Of a stretch of DNA of 64,000 nt, positions 1 to 9,083 are shown piece by piece. The stretch comes from Oscillospiraceae bacterium. Lineage in GTDB: Bacteria; Bacillota; Clostridia; Oscillospirales; Acutalibacteraceae. Position numbers and translations under genes: made by a program. The stretch lies in NCBI GenBank assembly GCA_902802375.1, contig CADCLS010000002.1, forward strand, positions 127,210 to 191,209, written 5' to 3'. Positions within the stretch are counted from its first letter, which is position 1, and each line of letters opens with the position of its first letter. The notes under the pieces are model-generated. The model had not been told where the DNA came from and ran no database searches. It was given only the letters and a program-made list of their open reading frames with translations.

Positions 1-1800
1 GCAACCTGCACACTTTTCCCGGCAGTTCGGGGTGGTTGTTTCTTTGTGGGCAAGTTTGTTTTCTCTTATGAGAAAATTCTTATCTACCGCATAATCCATG
101 TGGTCCCAAGGCATTGTTTCGGTGTATTCGCGGTGGCGTGCGGTATAAAATTTAGGGTCTATTCCGCATTTATCGAAGGCTTCAAGCCATTTTTCAAGGC
201 TAAAGCATTCATCCCATCCGTCAAATTTACAACCGAGCTTGTACGCCGCCTCTATAACAGCGCAAAGATGCCTGTCACCACGCGCAAAAACGCCTTCTAA
301 AAAGCTTGTGCGGTTTTCGTGATAATTAAATGTGATTTTACGGCTTTTTATATTCTCTTTAAGTAAAGCTTGCCGCCTGAGCATTTCCTCACGCGAAATT
401 TGGGGTTCGAACTCAAACGGAGTAAAGGGCTTAGGCACAAAGTTCGCAACACTGATAGTCACGCTCACAGCCTTGCCTTTTTGCCTTTCGGGCAAAGAAT
501 AATAAAGGTCTACTATCCTACCTGACAACTCTGCTATGCCGATTATGTCCTCGTCGGTTTCGGTAGGAAGTCCCATCATAAAATAAAGCTTTACGGCAGT
601 ATAACCGCCACGGAATGCGGTAGCACAGCTTCTCATTATTTCCTCTTCTGTTATGTTTTTGTTGATAACATCACGAAGTCGCTGCGTTCCGGCTTCCGGT
701 GCGAAGGTGAGACCGCTTTTCCTCACTGAAGATACCTTTTCTAAAAGCTCCTTAGAAAAATTATCAATTCTAAGGGAAGGGAGGGATAGGCTCACACGCT
801 CTTTTTCACACCAGGAAAGCATACCTGTTACGAGTTCTTCAAGTCTCGTATAATCGCTTGTAGAGAGACTTGAAAGTGAGATTTCATCGTATCCGGTAGT
901 CTTAATAAGTGAGCGCGCCTGACGGTTTATAACCTCAGGGCTTTTTTCTCTTACCGGGCGGTAAATATACCCTGCCTGACAAAACCGGCAACCCCTGATG
1001 CAACCTCTGAAAATCTCCTCAACTGCCCGGTCGTGCACTATCTCAACCGACGGCACGATAAATTTTTCCGGGTAATGTGCCTCATCCATATCGGTTTCTA
1101 TACGCTTGACTATTTTCTCCGGTGCGCCCGACAGTGCCTTTATATCTTTTACAGTGCCGTCGTCATTGTAAGAAATATCATAGAGAGACGGTACATAAAC
1201 GCCCTCGATTTGTGCCGCCTCACATAAAAATTCTTTTTTTGTTTTTCCCTCGGTCTTACATTTTTTGTAAAGGTCTATCACTTCAAGGTCAACTTTTTCT
1301 CCTTCGCCTAAAAAGAAAATATCAATAAAATCGGCAAGCGGCTCGGCGTTGGCGGTGCAGGGTCCGCCGGCGACTACTATCGGCGAGTTATCGCCCCTGT
1401 CTGCGCTTTTCAGCGGCACTCCTGTAAGGTCAAGCATATATAAAATATTGGTGTAAGAAAGCTCATATTGAAGCGTAAATCCTATAAAATCAAAATCCTT
1501 TATGCTATCGTGACTTTCAAGTGCGAAAAGCGGAACATTAGCTTTTCGCATTTCTTCTTCCATATCGCCCCAAGGCGCGAAAACACGCTCGCACCATATA
1601 TCCTCACGCTCGTTAAAAATTGAGTATAGAATTTTAATCCCTAAATGTGACATTCCGATTTCATATGTATCGGGGAAACAAAAGGCAAATCTTATCAGTG
1701 GCTTTGATTTATCTTTGATAACTGAATTTATCTCACCGCCGCAGTATCTTCCGGGTTTTTGCACTCGGCTGAGCATTTTCTCAAAGAGGTTATTATCCAT
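1..1800 (-). CDS. B12-binding radical SAM protein, TIGR03960-like (C-terminus cut by window edge)
   Basis: Reading the minus strand from the ATG at 1800 gives 600 codons open to base 1, so the stop lies outside the window. The N-terminal third looks like a cobalamin-binding-type domain. A radical SAM cluster motif, CIRGCRFC, has its iron-sulfur cysteines at about residues 267, 271 and 274. The visible end carries another cysteine group (NCREKCAGC). This layout matches the TIGR03960 family of clostridial radical SAM proteins, whose reaction is not established; members often sit upstream of a DUF2344 protein (family knowledge). Since these proteins are about 600 residues long, only a few residues are probably missing. 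It is divergent from the lipoprotein gene at 1942. Confidence 0.88.
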   Translation of the reverse strand, partial: MDNNLFEKMLSRVQKPGRYCGGEINSVIKDKSKPLIRFAFCFPDTYEIGMSHLGIKILYSIFNEREDIWCERVFAPWGDMEEEMRKANVPLFALESHDSIKDFDFIGFTLQYELSYTNILYMLDLTGVPLKSADRGDNSPIVVAGGPCTANAEPLADFIDIFFLGEGEKVDLEVIDLYKKCKTEGKTKKEFLCEAAQIEGVYVPSLYDISYNDDGTVKDIKALSGAPEKIVKRIETDMDEAHYPEKFIVPSVEIVHDRAVEEIFRGCIRGCRFCQAGYIYRPVREKSPEVINRQARSLIKTTGYDEISLSSLSTSDYTRLEELVTGMLSWCEKERVSLSLPSLRIDNFSKELLEKVSSVRKSGLTFAPEAGTQRLRDVINKNITEEEIMRSCATAFRGGYTAVKLYFMMGLPTETDEDIIGIAELSGRIVDLYYSLPERQKGKAVSVTISVANFVPKPFTPFEFEPQISREEMLRRQALLKENIKSRKITFNYHENRTSFLEGVFARGDRHLCAVIEAAYKLGCKFDGWDECFSLEKWLEAFDKCGIDPKFYTARHREYTETMPWDHMDYAVDKNFLIRENKLAHKETTTPNCREKCAGC

Positions 1801-1898
1801 AATCAACATCCTTTTTGAAGGTATGCTTAAATAATACATTAAAGCTGCCGAAGTTGCAATAAAATTTACAAAAAATTCTTTTATTTTATAATAATATA

Positions 1899-1907
1899 TG
1901 CTATAAT
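1899..1907 (+). promoter_or_regulatory. Extended -10 promoter for the lipoprotein/two-component operon
   Basis: TGCTATAAT forms an extended -10 element at 1899-1907, in a very A+T-rich gap. No good -35 box lies 17 bases upstream. It is about 35 bases before the GTG start at 1942 and is the only convincing promoter seen ahead of the long plus-strand gene run. Confidence 0.5.
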
Positions 1908-1941
1908 TTACTTTGTATAAATTTACATTGGAGGGGTGTGC

Positions 1942-3255
1942 GTGAAATCGGGCAGAGTATGGATTTTACTTATGTCTTTATACCTTTGCTTTTCACTTAC
2001 CGGCTGCGGTATGTTCTCGGTTGATACTGAGCGTCTTATGTCCCCTCCGGAGCTTTCGGGAGATATGTATCCGATAAGTCGGGCGTTATCCGCGAGCATA
2101 AAAGAAGATTATCAGCTTAAATATCCGTCGTCCGGCGAGAGGCGAAGCGCAATAATTCTTGAGGACATTGACGATGACGGCGCTTTTGAGGCATTTGCTT
2201 TTTACAGCACGCAGGATGATGAAATGACAAATATGCACATAAACGCTATACGAAAGGATAAAAACGGCTATGTCAGCGTTGCTGAACAGTCTGTCGTAGC
2301 AGGTGGCGTTGAGCGAGTGGACTTTTGTGATTTGGACGCAGACGGCAAAAAGGAAATACTTGTCGGTTGGGAGGTATACGGCTCGAGCGAAAAGCAGCTT
2401 TGTGTTTATTCGCTTACAAATAAGGCTCTCAATCAGCGGCTATCCGAAAAATATACCGGCTTTACCTGTTGTGATTTGACATTAAGCGGAGAAAACGAGC
2501 TGTTTATTCACCTGCTTAATACTTCGGATATGCTGAACAGTGCCGCGGTATATAAATTTTCGGACGGGGGACTTCAAAAAATCGGCGGCTGCGTGCTTGA
2601 CAGTGCCGTAAAAACGGTATCCGCACCTGTAACCGCAAAACTATCCGGCGGACAAACGGCAATTTATATTGACGAAATAAAGGGCGCCGGCGCTGTTACC
2701 GAGGTTTTGTTTTTCAGCGACGGCGAGCTTAAAAATCCGCTTCTTGAAACCGAAAACACTATTGAAAATATAAGAACCCTTCGTTCGGCTTCGATTGCAA
2801 GCCGCGATATTGATGGTGACGGTGTAATAGAAATTCCGGTTGCTACAAAACTGGCAAACGCCACAAGCTCTGAAGAACTTCTTTATTATACCAACTGGTG
2901 TGCATTTGACGGTACAAATCTTGTGACTAAGCGAATAACGGTGCTTAATACAATAGACGGATATTACATTGAGGTGCCGAAAAACCTTGAAGGTCATCTC
3001 GCAGTTCTTAAGGATACTGATAGTCACCGCAGAGTGTTCTATTACTATGATGCCGGTACGGAAATCGTAGGCGAAAGGCTTGCAACCATATCGGTAGTCC
3101 CGGCAAAAATTTGGGACGGTAAAAATTACAATAGAGCCGATATGTTTGAACTGGCGAGAAAGGACAGTAATGTTTATGTGGGCTCTGTCAATATAGCAAG
3201 TGAATTCAGGATAAGCGAAAATAAGCTTAAAGAGATATTCAAACTTGTACCGTAA
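1942..3255 (+). CDS. Lipoprotein with FG-GAP/VCBS-like repeats, two-component-associated
   Basis: The GTG at 1942 is preferred to an in-frame GTG at 1936 because the ribosome site GGAGGGG ends at 1936. The product of about 437 residues starts with a lipoprotein signal (lipobox LTGC, lipidated Cys about residue 22). The body contains several acidic calcium-site-like turns such as DIDDDGAFE, DLDADGKKE and DIDGDGVIE, typical of FG-GAP/VCBS beta-propeller repeats. It lies 12 bases ahead of a response regulator and its histidine kinase, so it is probably a surface accessory of that system. The ligand is unknown. Confidence 0.75.
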   Translation: MKSGRVWILLMSLYLCFSLTGCGMFSVDTERLMSPPELSGDMYPISRALSASIKEDYQLKYPSSGERRSAIILEDIDDDGAFEAFAFYSTQDDEMTNMHINAIRKDKNGYVSVAEQSVVAGGVERVDFCDLDADGKKEILVGWEVYGSSEKQLCVYSLTNKALNQRLSEKYTGFTCCDLTLSGENELFIHLLNTSDMLNSAAVYKFSDGGLQKIGGCVLDSAVKTVSAPVTAKLSGGQTAIYIDEIKGAGAVTEVLFFSDGELKNPLLETENTIENIRTLRSASIASRDIDGDGVIEIPVATKLANATSSEELLYYTNWCAFDGTNLVTKRITVLNTIDGYYIEVPKNLEGHLAVLKDTDSHRRVFYYYDAGTEIVGERLATISVVPAKIWDGKNYNRADMFELARKDSNVYVGSVNIASEFRISENKLKEIFKLVP

Positions 3256-3267
3256 GGAGGCGTAAAA

Positions 3268-3966
3268 GTGAAAAGAGTTTTAATAGTAGAGGACGAAACT
3301 GCTATAAGAGAGTTCGAGGCGATAAACCTTAAGAGAGTCGGCTATGAAACCGAGGAGGCAGGTTCGGGCGAAGAAGCGCTCGAAATATTTGACAATGACC
3401 TTAAAGGCTTCCAAATTGCCTTAATCGATGTTATGATGCCGGGGATGGACGGCTTTCAGCTCGTAAAAGAGCTTCGCGCCAGGACCTCTACGCTTGGTAT
3501 TATTATGCTTACTGCGAAATCTCAGGAAATGGATAAAATCAGCGGACTTATGCTCGGGGCGGACGATTATGTAACCAAGCCCTTCAGTCCCACTGAGCTT
3601 CTCGCGCGTGTAGATTCGCTTTACCGAAGAGTGAGCGCAAATTCACATTCCGGCGGAGATTTCGGCAAGCTCGTTTCCGGTGAGTTTGAGCTTGATATGC
3701 GCAGGCGTACCCTTTCAAAAGGCGGAAAAGGCATTGAGCTTACGCAGGTTGAATTTCAGATTATGGAATACTTTTTCACAAATCCCGATACATCAATATC
3801 ACGCCGTGATATTTTAAGAAAAGTGTGGGGAGATAATTATTTCGGCGAGGAAAAAATCGTCGATGTAAATATAAGAAGACTTCGTATGAAAATCGAGGAT
3901 AACCCTTCCGACCCGAAGTATATAGTCACTGTTTGGGGTATGGGTTATAAGTGGAACACATACTGA
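3268..3966 (+). CDS. OmpR/PhoB-family response regulator
   Basis: A GTG start at 3268 follows a strong AAGGAGG site at 3254-3260. The 232-residue product has an N-terminal receiver domain with acidic residues E8/D9, the phospho-acceptor Asp at about residue 54 (IDVMMPGMDG), and the conserved Lys in YVTKPFSP. A C-terminal winged-helix DNA-binding domain ends in the typical VWGMGYKW motif. It should be phosphorylated by the kinase encoded 32 bases downstream. The targets cannot be told from the sequence; the cotranscribed lipoprotein suggests envelope sensing. Confidence 0.95.
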   Translation: MKRVLIVEDETAIREFEAINLKRVGYETEEAGSGEEALEIFDNDLKGFQIALIDVMMPGMDGFQLVKELRARTSTLGIIMLTAKSQEMDKISGLMLGADDYVTKPFSPTELLARVDSLYRRVSANSHSGGDFGKLVSGEFELDMRRRTLSKGGKGIELTQVEFQIMEYFFTNPDTSISRRDILRKVWGDNYFGEEKIVDVNIRRLRMKIEDNPSDPKYIVTVWGMGYKWNTY

Positions 3967-3998
3967 GTTGATTTAATTCTTTGAAAGGCGGTGATACT

Positions 3999-5450
3999 AT
4001 GAAGCTTAAATTTCATTTTAAGAGCGTTGCTATCAGGTGGTTTGTCGAAGTATTTTTGATAGTATTTGTAGTTGTCACCGTATTAGGTGTGGCACTCACT
4101 CTGTTTTTAAGGTCTATTTATATAGAGCGTGTGCAAACGCTCGCTGAAGAATATGCATTTGAGTTCAGAACTCTTGAATCCGCAAACTCCGATAGCTTTA
4201 CCGATACTGCAATTCAGCTTACGGACACCTTTCAGTATAAGGATAAAATGGAGGTTCAGATTTTAGACCGCGAGGGTAATGTCGATATAAGCACTACCGG
4301 ATTTGAGCCGACGAATGAGAAACCGCAGGAATTTAATGCGGCATTATCGTCAAAGGGCGGCATTGCTGTGTTTAGAGGAAAATCAAAATCAGGGGAAAGC
4401 ATAATTTCTCAAACTCAGATTATAAGAAACGATTACGGTACGGTTTTAGGCGGATACAGGTGGGTAGTCTCACTTGAAGCTACATATAAGAGATATTGGT
4501 TTATGGTGGCGTTTATTACTGTCGTATCTATTGTGGTTTTAGGCATATGCGCTATATCGGGCGTGTTCTTTATAAGGTCGATATTGCGCCCCGTAAGGGA
4601 GATAACGGGTGCCGCAAACAAAATAGCCAGAGGCGATTTTAAGACCCGTATCGAAAACGAGAGGAACGACGAAATTGCCGAATTGTGTGAAAGCATAAAC
4701 GATATGGCGGTAGAGCTTCAAAATGCCGAGGAAATTAAAAATGATTTTATTTCTTCAGTATCGCACGAGCTTCGCACACCGCTTACCGCTATCCGCGGTT
4801 GGGGCGAGACGGCGAAAATGTCCGTAGGTAGCGATGATGAGCTTGTCTCGCGCGGCCTTGAAGTTGTACTCAGTGAAGCAGATAGGCTTTCGGGTCTTGT
4901 TGAAGAGCTTCTGGATTTTTCGCGTATGCAAAGCGGAAGGCTCACGGTCAATACTCAACCTATTGATGTATCGACGCTTCTTAAAAGCACTTACGATATG
5001 TATACAGAGCTTGCCGCTAAACAAGGTATCGAAATATCTTATACACCGCCTATGAGAAATTCAATTGTTATGGGCGACCCGGACAGGCTGAAGCAGGTTT
5101 TTGTAAATGTAATAGATAACGCCGTTAAGTATTCCGAAAAAGGCGGTCTCGTCCTCATTGTTCAAACGAGGGAAGAGGGTTGCGTTCAGATTGTTGTAAA
5201 GGATACCGGCGTAGGCATCCCTGCATCGGATATTGACCATGTAAAAGAGAGGTTTTATAAAGCAAATAAAACCGTCAAGGGTACAGGTATTGGTCTTGCC
5301 GTGGCGGATGAGATAATAAAACAGCATGACGGCCTCTTGTTTATCGAGAGTACCGAAGGGGTAGGAACTACGGTAACAATCGTGTTACCGCTTTATGAGC
5401 CTGAGGCGGATATAAACGCAGAGGAAAAGGAGCAAGAAGTTAATGGCTAA
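3999..5450 (+). CDS. Membrane sensor histidine kinase (HAMP-HisKA-HATPase)
   Basis: The ATG at 3999, preceded by AAAGGCGG, is preferred to the upstream in-frame TTG at 3981. The product of about 483 residues has two membrane segments (about residues 10-35 and 165-192) enclosing an extracytoplasmic sensor of roughly 125 residues. A HAMP domain follows, then a HisKA motif SVSHELRTPL with phospho-His at about residue 256, and a HATPase domain with N box (NVIDNAVKYSE) and G boxes (DTGVGI, GTGIGLAV). It partners the regulator just upstream. The stop overlaps the next gene by 8 bases, implying translational coupling. Confidence 0.95.
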   Translation: MKLKFHFKSVAIRWFVEVFLIVFVVVTVLGVALTLFLRSIYIERVQTLAEEYAFEFRTLESANSDSFTDTAIQLTDTFQYKDKMEVQILDREGNVDISTTGFEPTNEKPQEFNAALSSKGGIAVFRGKSKSGESIISQTQIIRNDYGTVLGGYRWVVSLEATYKRYWFMVAFITVVSIVVLGICAISGVFFIRSILRPVREITGAANKIARGDFKTRIENERNDEIAELCESINDMAVELQNAEEIKNDFISSVSHELRTPLTAIRGWGETAKMSVGSDDELVSRGLEVVLSEADRLSGLVEELLDFSRMQSGRLTVNTQPIDVSTLLKSTYDMYTELAAKQGIEISYTPPMRNSIVMGDPDRLKQVFVNVIDNAVKYSEKGGLVLIVQTREEGCVQIVVKDTGVGIPASDIDHVKERFYKANKTVKGTGIGLAVADEIIKQHDGLLFIESTEGVGTTVTIVLPLYEPEADINAEEKEQEVNG

Positions 5451-6435
5451 GTATACGGCAATAGGGGGTCAGGCGCTCATTGAGGGCATACTTATGCGCT
5501 CGCCTGAAAAAACCGCGCTTGCGGTAAGAGTTCCCGATAAAAGTATAGATATAACTTATATTGATGCAAAGTCGCTCAGAGATAAGTATAAGATTTTGCG
5601 TGCGCCGGTCGTCAGAGGTGTAATCGCTTTTGCTGAGTCTATGATACAAGGCTATAAGGCGATGATGATGTCTGCCGAAAAATCCGGTTTTACCGATGTT
5701 GAGGACGAGAAACCGCAAACCGAAGAGGAAAAGGCGCAGAGCAAGAAAAAGTGGGATAAAGTTATGAACGCCGTAATGATATTCGGTGCTGTTTTGGGAG
5801 TTGCGCTTTCCGTTGTACTCTTTATGCTTATTCCCCGTCTTGCCGTCAAAGGACTTGAGGCGCTCGCAAACACAGAGTTTGATAAAATAGTCCGTTCAAG
5901 TATTGAACAGTTAATAAAACTGGCGGTTTTGGTGGCTTATATGTACGGCGTGTCACTAATGCCGGATATTAAGCGCGTATTTATGTATCACGGCGCCGAG
6001 CATAAAACCATTTTTTGCTACGAAAAGGGACTCGAATTAAACATAGAAAATGTAAGAAAACAACGCCGTTTTCATCCGCGCTGCGGCACATCGTTTTTAA
6101 TTCTTATGATACTTGTAAGCCTGATAGTGTCTACTGTGGTTCAGCTGATATTCCCGGGTGTTTATTCTATAGTATGGCTTTGGGTTTTAGCTAAGATTTT
6201 AATGGTTCCGGTAATATGCGGTATAGGCTTTGAGCTTTTGCGCATTTGCGGAAAGTACGATAACCTGTTTACGAAAATTGTTTCAGCTCCCGGTCTTTGG
6301 CTTCAAAGGATAACTACAAAAGAGCCAAAGGATGAAATGATAGAAATAGCAATCGCGGCGCTTCGTGCCGCCGAGCCGGAAATTCCGGATGTTGACCGCA
6401 GTATAGATGAAAGGCAGAGCGATAACAACGAATAA
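5443..6435 (+). CDS. yqhQ: DUF1385 family membrane protein (YqhQ-like)
   Basis: The 330-residue product matches the DUF1385/YqhQ family: an N-terminal GGQALIEGILMRSP block, the conserved HGAEHKTIFCYE block at about residue 183, and several hydrophobic segments between residues 105 and 260. The molecular function of the family is not established. In many Firmicutes it lies directly upstream of prmC, as here, and the two genes overlap by 29 bases. The start at 5443 lies inside the end of the kinase gene, so expression is coupled to the two-component operon. The C-terminal tail is acidic. Confidence 0.9.
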   Translation: MAKYTAIGGQALIEGILMRSPEKTALAVRVPDKSIDITYIDAKSLRDKYKILRAPVVRGVIAFAESMIQGYKAMMMSAEKSGFTDVEDEKPQTEEEKAQSKKKWDKVMNAVMIFGAVLGVALSVVLFMLIPRLAVKGLEALANTEFDKIVRSSIEQLIKLAVLVAYMYGVSLMPDIKRVFMYHGAEHKTIFCYEKGLELNIENVRKQRRFHPRCGTSFLILMILVSLIVSTVVQLIFPGVYSIVWLWVLAKILMVPVICGIGFELLRICGKYDNLFTKIVSAPGLWLQRITTKEPKDEMIEIAIAALRAAEPEIPDVDRSIDERQSDNNE

Positions 6436-7285
6436 TACGATTTTTAATGTGTATAACGAAACTAAAAAGCGGCTTGAAAGATTTGGAATAGAAGACTACG
6501 GCTTTGAAGCGCGAGTTATAATAAAACACATAACCGGTTTTGATAACAAGAAGATTATGATGAATTATAACGCCTTGTTAAGCCCTTATCAACTGAATCA
6601 GGTTGAAGATATTATTATGAAAAGGCAGGCGCGATACCCTCTACAGTATATACTCGGTGAGTGGTCATTTTACGGCAGGACTTTCAAGGTGGGCGAAGGT
6701 GTGTTAATTCCGAGAGCCGATACCGAAATCGTTGTAGAGACTGCGCTTAATCTCATAAAAGACACAATAAATCCCGGTGTGTTGGACTTGTGTGCCGGAA
6801 GCGGAGCTATAGGATTGACGCTTTCACTCGAACGCGAGGACAGTAATGTAACTTTACTTGAAAAGCACACACCGGCGCTCAGATATTGCAAGCTTAATAA
6901 AGACTTGCTCTCGGCAGATAACGCACAGTGTATAAACGGCGATGTGTTTACGGGTGACTGCTCTAATGGAAAATTTGACCTAATTGTATCAAATCCTCCT
7001 TATGTAAGCGAAGACGATATGAAAACGCTTCAACCCGAAGTAGGATATGAGCCGGAAGTCGCGCTGTGCCCGGGAAGCGATGAATTACTCTTTTACAGAG
7101 AAATAGTTAAAAACTATAAAAAAGCGGTAAATCCCTGCGGTGCGTTCTGCTTTGAGGTTGGAATAAACCAAGCTGATAGCGTAAAAGAAATACTATCCTC
7201 GGCAGGTCTTAAAAATGTAGAAGCCGTAAAAGACTATGCCGGCATTGACAGAGTAGTTTTTGGGACAGTAAGTGAAGTACAATAG
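6407..7285 (+). CDS. prmC: Peptide chain release factor N5-glutamine methyltransferase
   Basis: The 292-residue SAM-dependent methyltransferase has the N-terminal helical release-factor-binding domain (QYILGEWSFYG), SAM motif I (VLDLCAGSGAIG) and the substrate-binding NPPY tetrad at about residues 196-199. PrmC methylates the glutamine of the GGQ loop in release factors RF1 and RF2 in the cytoplasm. The start lies within the end of yqhQ. In many Firmicutes prfA is adjacent, but here recA follows, so the release factor gene is elsewhere. Confidence 0.93.
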   Translation: MKGRAITTNNTIFNVYNETKKRLERFGIEDYGFEARVIIKHITGFDNKKIMMNYNALLSPYQLNQVEDIIMKRQARYPLQYILGEWSFYGRTFKVGEGVLIPRADTEIVVETALNLIKDTINPGVLDLCAGSGAIGLTLSLEREDSNVTLLEKHTPALRYCKLNKDLLSADNAQCINGDVFTGDCSNGKFDLIVSNPPYVSEDDMKTLQPEVGYEPEVALCPGSDELLFYREIVKNYKKAVNPCGAFCFEVGINQADSVKEILSSAGLKNVEAVKDYAGIDRVVFGTVSEVQ

Positions 7286-7314
7286 AGTTATAATATAAAT
7301 CGGAGGTGTCTTTA

Positions 7315-8460
7315 ATGGCAAAGGAAAGAATTACCAAAACAATAGGAACAGATAAATCAAGCGAAGGCAGAGAAAGAGCGCTTGCTACCGCTATGGCTCA
7401 GATAGAAAAGCAATATGGCAAGGGTGCGGTAATGAAGCTCGGCGAGAACGCTTCAATGAGCGTTGAGCATATTAAAACCGGCTCTATGGCGCTGGATATG
7501 GCACTTGGTATCGGCGGTATTCCGCGCGGTAGAATAGTTGAAATTTACGGTCCTGAGTCATCGGGTAAAACTACTTTGGCGCTTCATTGTGTAGCCGAAG
7601 CCCAAAAGGCAGGGGGAACCGCGGCATTTATAGATGTTGAACACGCGCTTGACCCTGTTTACGCGGAAAACCTCGGCGTTGATATCGACTCACTGCTTGT
7701 ATCTCAACCCGATTCCGGCGAGCAGGCGCTCGAAATTGCCGAGGCACTTGTTCGTTCAGGCGCTATTGATATTATTGTAATCGACTCGGTAGCAGCCCTT
7801 GTCACCCGTGCGGAAATAGAGGGTGAAATGGGTGATAATCATGTAGGTCAATTAGCTCGCCTTATGTCTCAGGCACTGCGAAAGCTTACCGGCGCTCTTT
7901 CAAAATCCAACTGCTCGGCGATATTTATTAACCAGCTTCGCGAGAAGATTGGTGTTATCTACGGCAATCCCGAAACCACCACCGGCGGTAGGGCGCTTAA
8001 ATTTTACGCAAGTGTAAGAATTGATGTAAGAAAGATAGAAACAATCAAAAACGGCAGTGAAATGATAGGCTCGAGAACAAGAGCAAAGGTAGTTAAGAAT
8101 AAGGTGGCTCCTCCTTTCCGTGAGGCGGAATTTGATGTCCTTTACGGTAAGGGTATATCTCACACCGGGGAGCTTGTTGATATGGGACTTGAGTTTGATA
8201 TCCTCAAGCGTTCGGGTGCGTGGTTTTACTATGGCGACACAAGAATCGGTCAGGGTAAAGATAATGTAAAACAGCTTCTTGAAGAAAATGAGCAACTCGC
8301 CAAAGAGCTTGAAGAAAAGATAACCGAGAGGTATGAAGCGCGTATGTCGGGTAAGAAACTGCCCGAAACAGAAACGGAAGATGTAATAATGCCGGTAGAG
8401 GCGGAAAATTTACCTGTTTCTCATAAAAAGGTGAATATAGACATCGCGGTTGAGGATTAA
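7315..8460 (+). CDS. recA: Recombinase RecA
   Basis: The ATG at 7315 is 8 bases after GGAGG and is preferred to the in-frame GTG at 7306, which overlaps the ribosome site. The 381-residue protein has Walker A GPESSGKT at about residues 79-86, Walker B ([10 protein letters not shown]), and the L2-loop region ([20 protein letters not shown]). It forms filaments on single-stranded DNA for homologous recombination and SOS induction. No LexA-type operator was seen in the 29-base gap upstream, so recA is probably read from an operon promoter. Its stop shares a base with the recX start. Confidence 0.98.
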   Translation: MAKERITKTIGTDKSSEGRERALATAMAQIEKQYGKGAVMKLGENASMSVEHIKTGSMALDMALGIGGIPRGRIVEIYGPESSGKTTLALHCVAEAQKAGGTAAFIDVEHALDPVYAENLGVDIDSLLVSQPDSGEQALEIAEALVRSGAIDIIVIDSVAALVTRAEIEGEMGDNHVGQLARLMSQALRKLTGALSKSNCSAIFINQLREKIGVIYGNPETTTGGRALKFYASVRIDVRKIETIKNGSEMIGSRTRAKVVKNKVAPPFREAEFDVLYGKGISHTGELVDMGLEFDILKRSGAWFYYGDTRIGQGKDNVKQLLEENEQLAKELEEKITERYEARMSGKKLPETETEDVIMPVEAENLPVSHKKVNIDIAVED

Positions 8461-9083
8461 TGAAAGTAACCGGTATCAGTCGCGAAAAAGGTCATACCGT
8501 AAAGGTAATATTTGAAAACGGCGAAAATATAGTTTTAGACCTTGATTTTTGCACTCAAAAGTGTATTCACGAGGGCGATGATATTACGCCGAAGGAAATA
8601 AAAGACTATCTGTCCGAGTCCGATTACATTCGCGCAAAATCGCGTGCACTCTGGCTTTTAGATAGATATGAGTATACCGAACGCCGGCTTTTTGAAAAGC
8701 TTAAGGCGGCAGGCTTCTCGGCGTCGCCGTCAGCAAAAGCTTTGGCGCGGCTTAAAGAATTGGGCTTGATTGACGATAGCGCGCTCTCGCTTCGATATGC
8801 TGAGGAATGCGCAAGACGCGGTATCTCAAAAAGAGAAGCGTACGCAAAGCTATATCAAAAAGGGTTTAGCGGCGAAACGGTAAAAAAGGCTATAGACGGC
8901 ACTTTGTTTGACGAGCGCTCACAGATAAAAGAGCTGCTCGAACGCAAGTATAAATCTAAGCTTTCGGCAGGTGAGACTGAAAAAGTATATTCAGCGCTTA
9001 TCAGAAAAGGTTTTTCTTATGGTGCGGTGCGTGATATGCTGAAAGAGTATAGCCATGAACTTGAATTAAACGGGGAAGATTGA
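8460..9083 (+). CDS. recX: Regulatory protein RecX
   Basis: This 207-residue helical, lysine-rich protein begins at an ATG overlapping the recA stop (TAATG). The tandem three-helix repeats of the RecX family are visible around ALWLLDRYEYTERRLFEKL and the later KREAYAKLYQKGFSGETVKKAI-type stretch. RecX binds RecA filaments and limits their extension. Coupled translation with recA is the usual arrangement. An N-terminal extension of about 55 residues precedes the first repeat, as in many Firmicutes RecX proteins. Confidence 0.92.
   Translation: MKVTGISREKGHTVKVIFENGENIVLDLDFCTQKCIHEGDDITPKEIKDYLSESDYIRAKSRALWLLDRYEYTERRLFEKLKAAGFSASPSAKALARLKELGLIDDSALSLRYAEECARRGISKREAYAKLYQKGFSGETVKKAIDGTLFDERSQIKELLERKYKSKLSAGETEKVYSALIRKGFSYGAVRDMLKEYSHELELNGED

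Noticed and set aside
3981-3998. TTG start for the histidine kinase
   Set aside because: The ATG at 3999 has an adjacent ribosome site, and the region from 3981 contains that site itself.
7286-7314. LexA/SOS operator ahead of recA
   Set aside because: The short gap has no Firmicutes-type LexA palindrome, so no such site was claimed.
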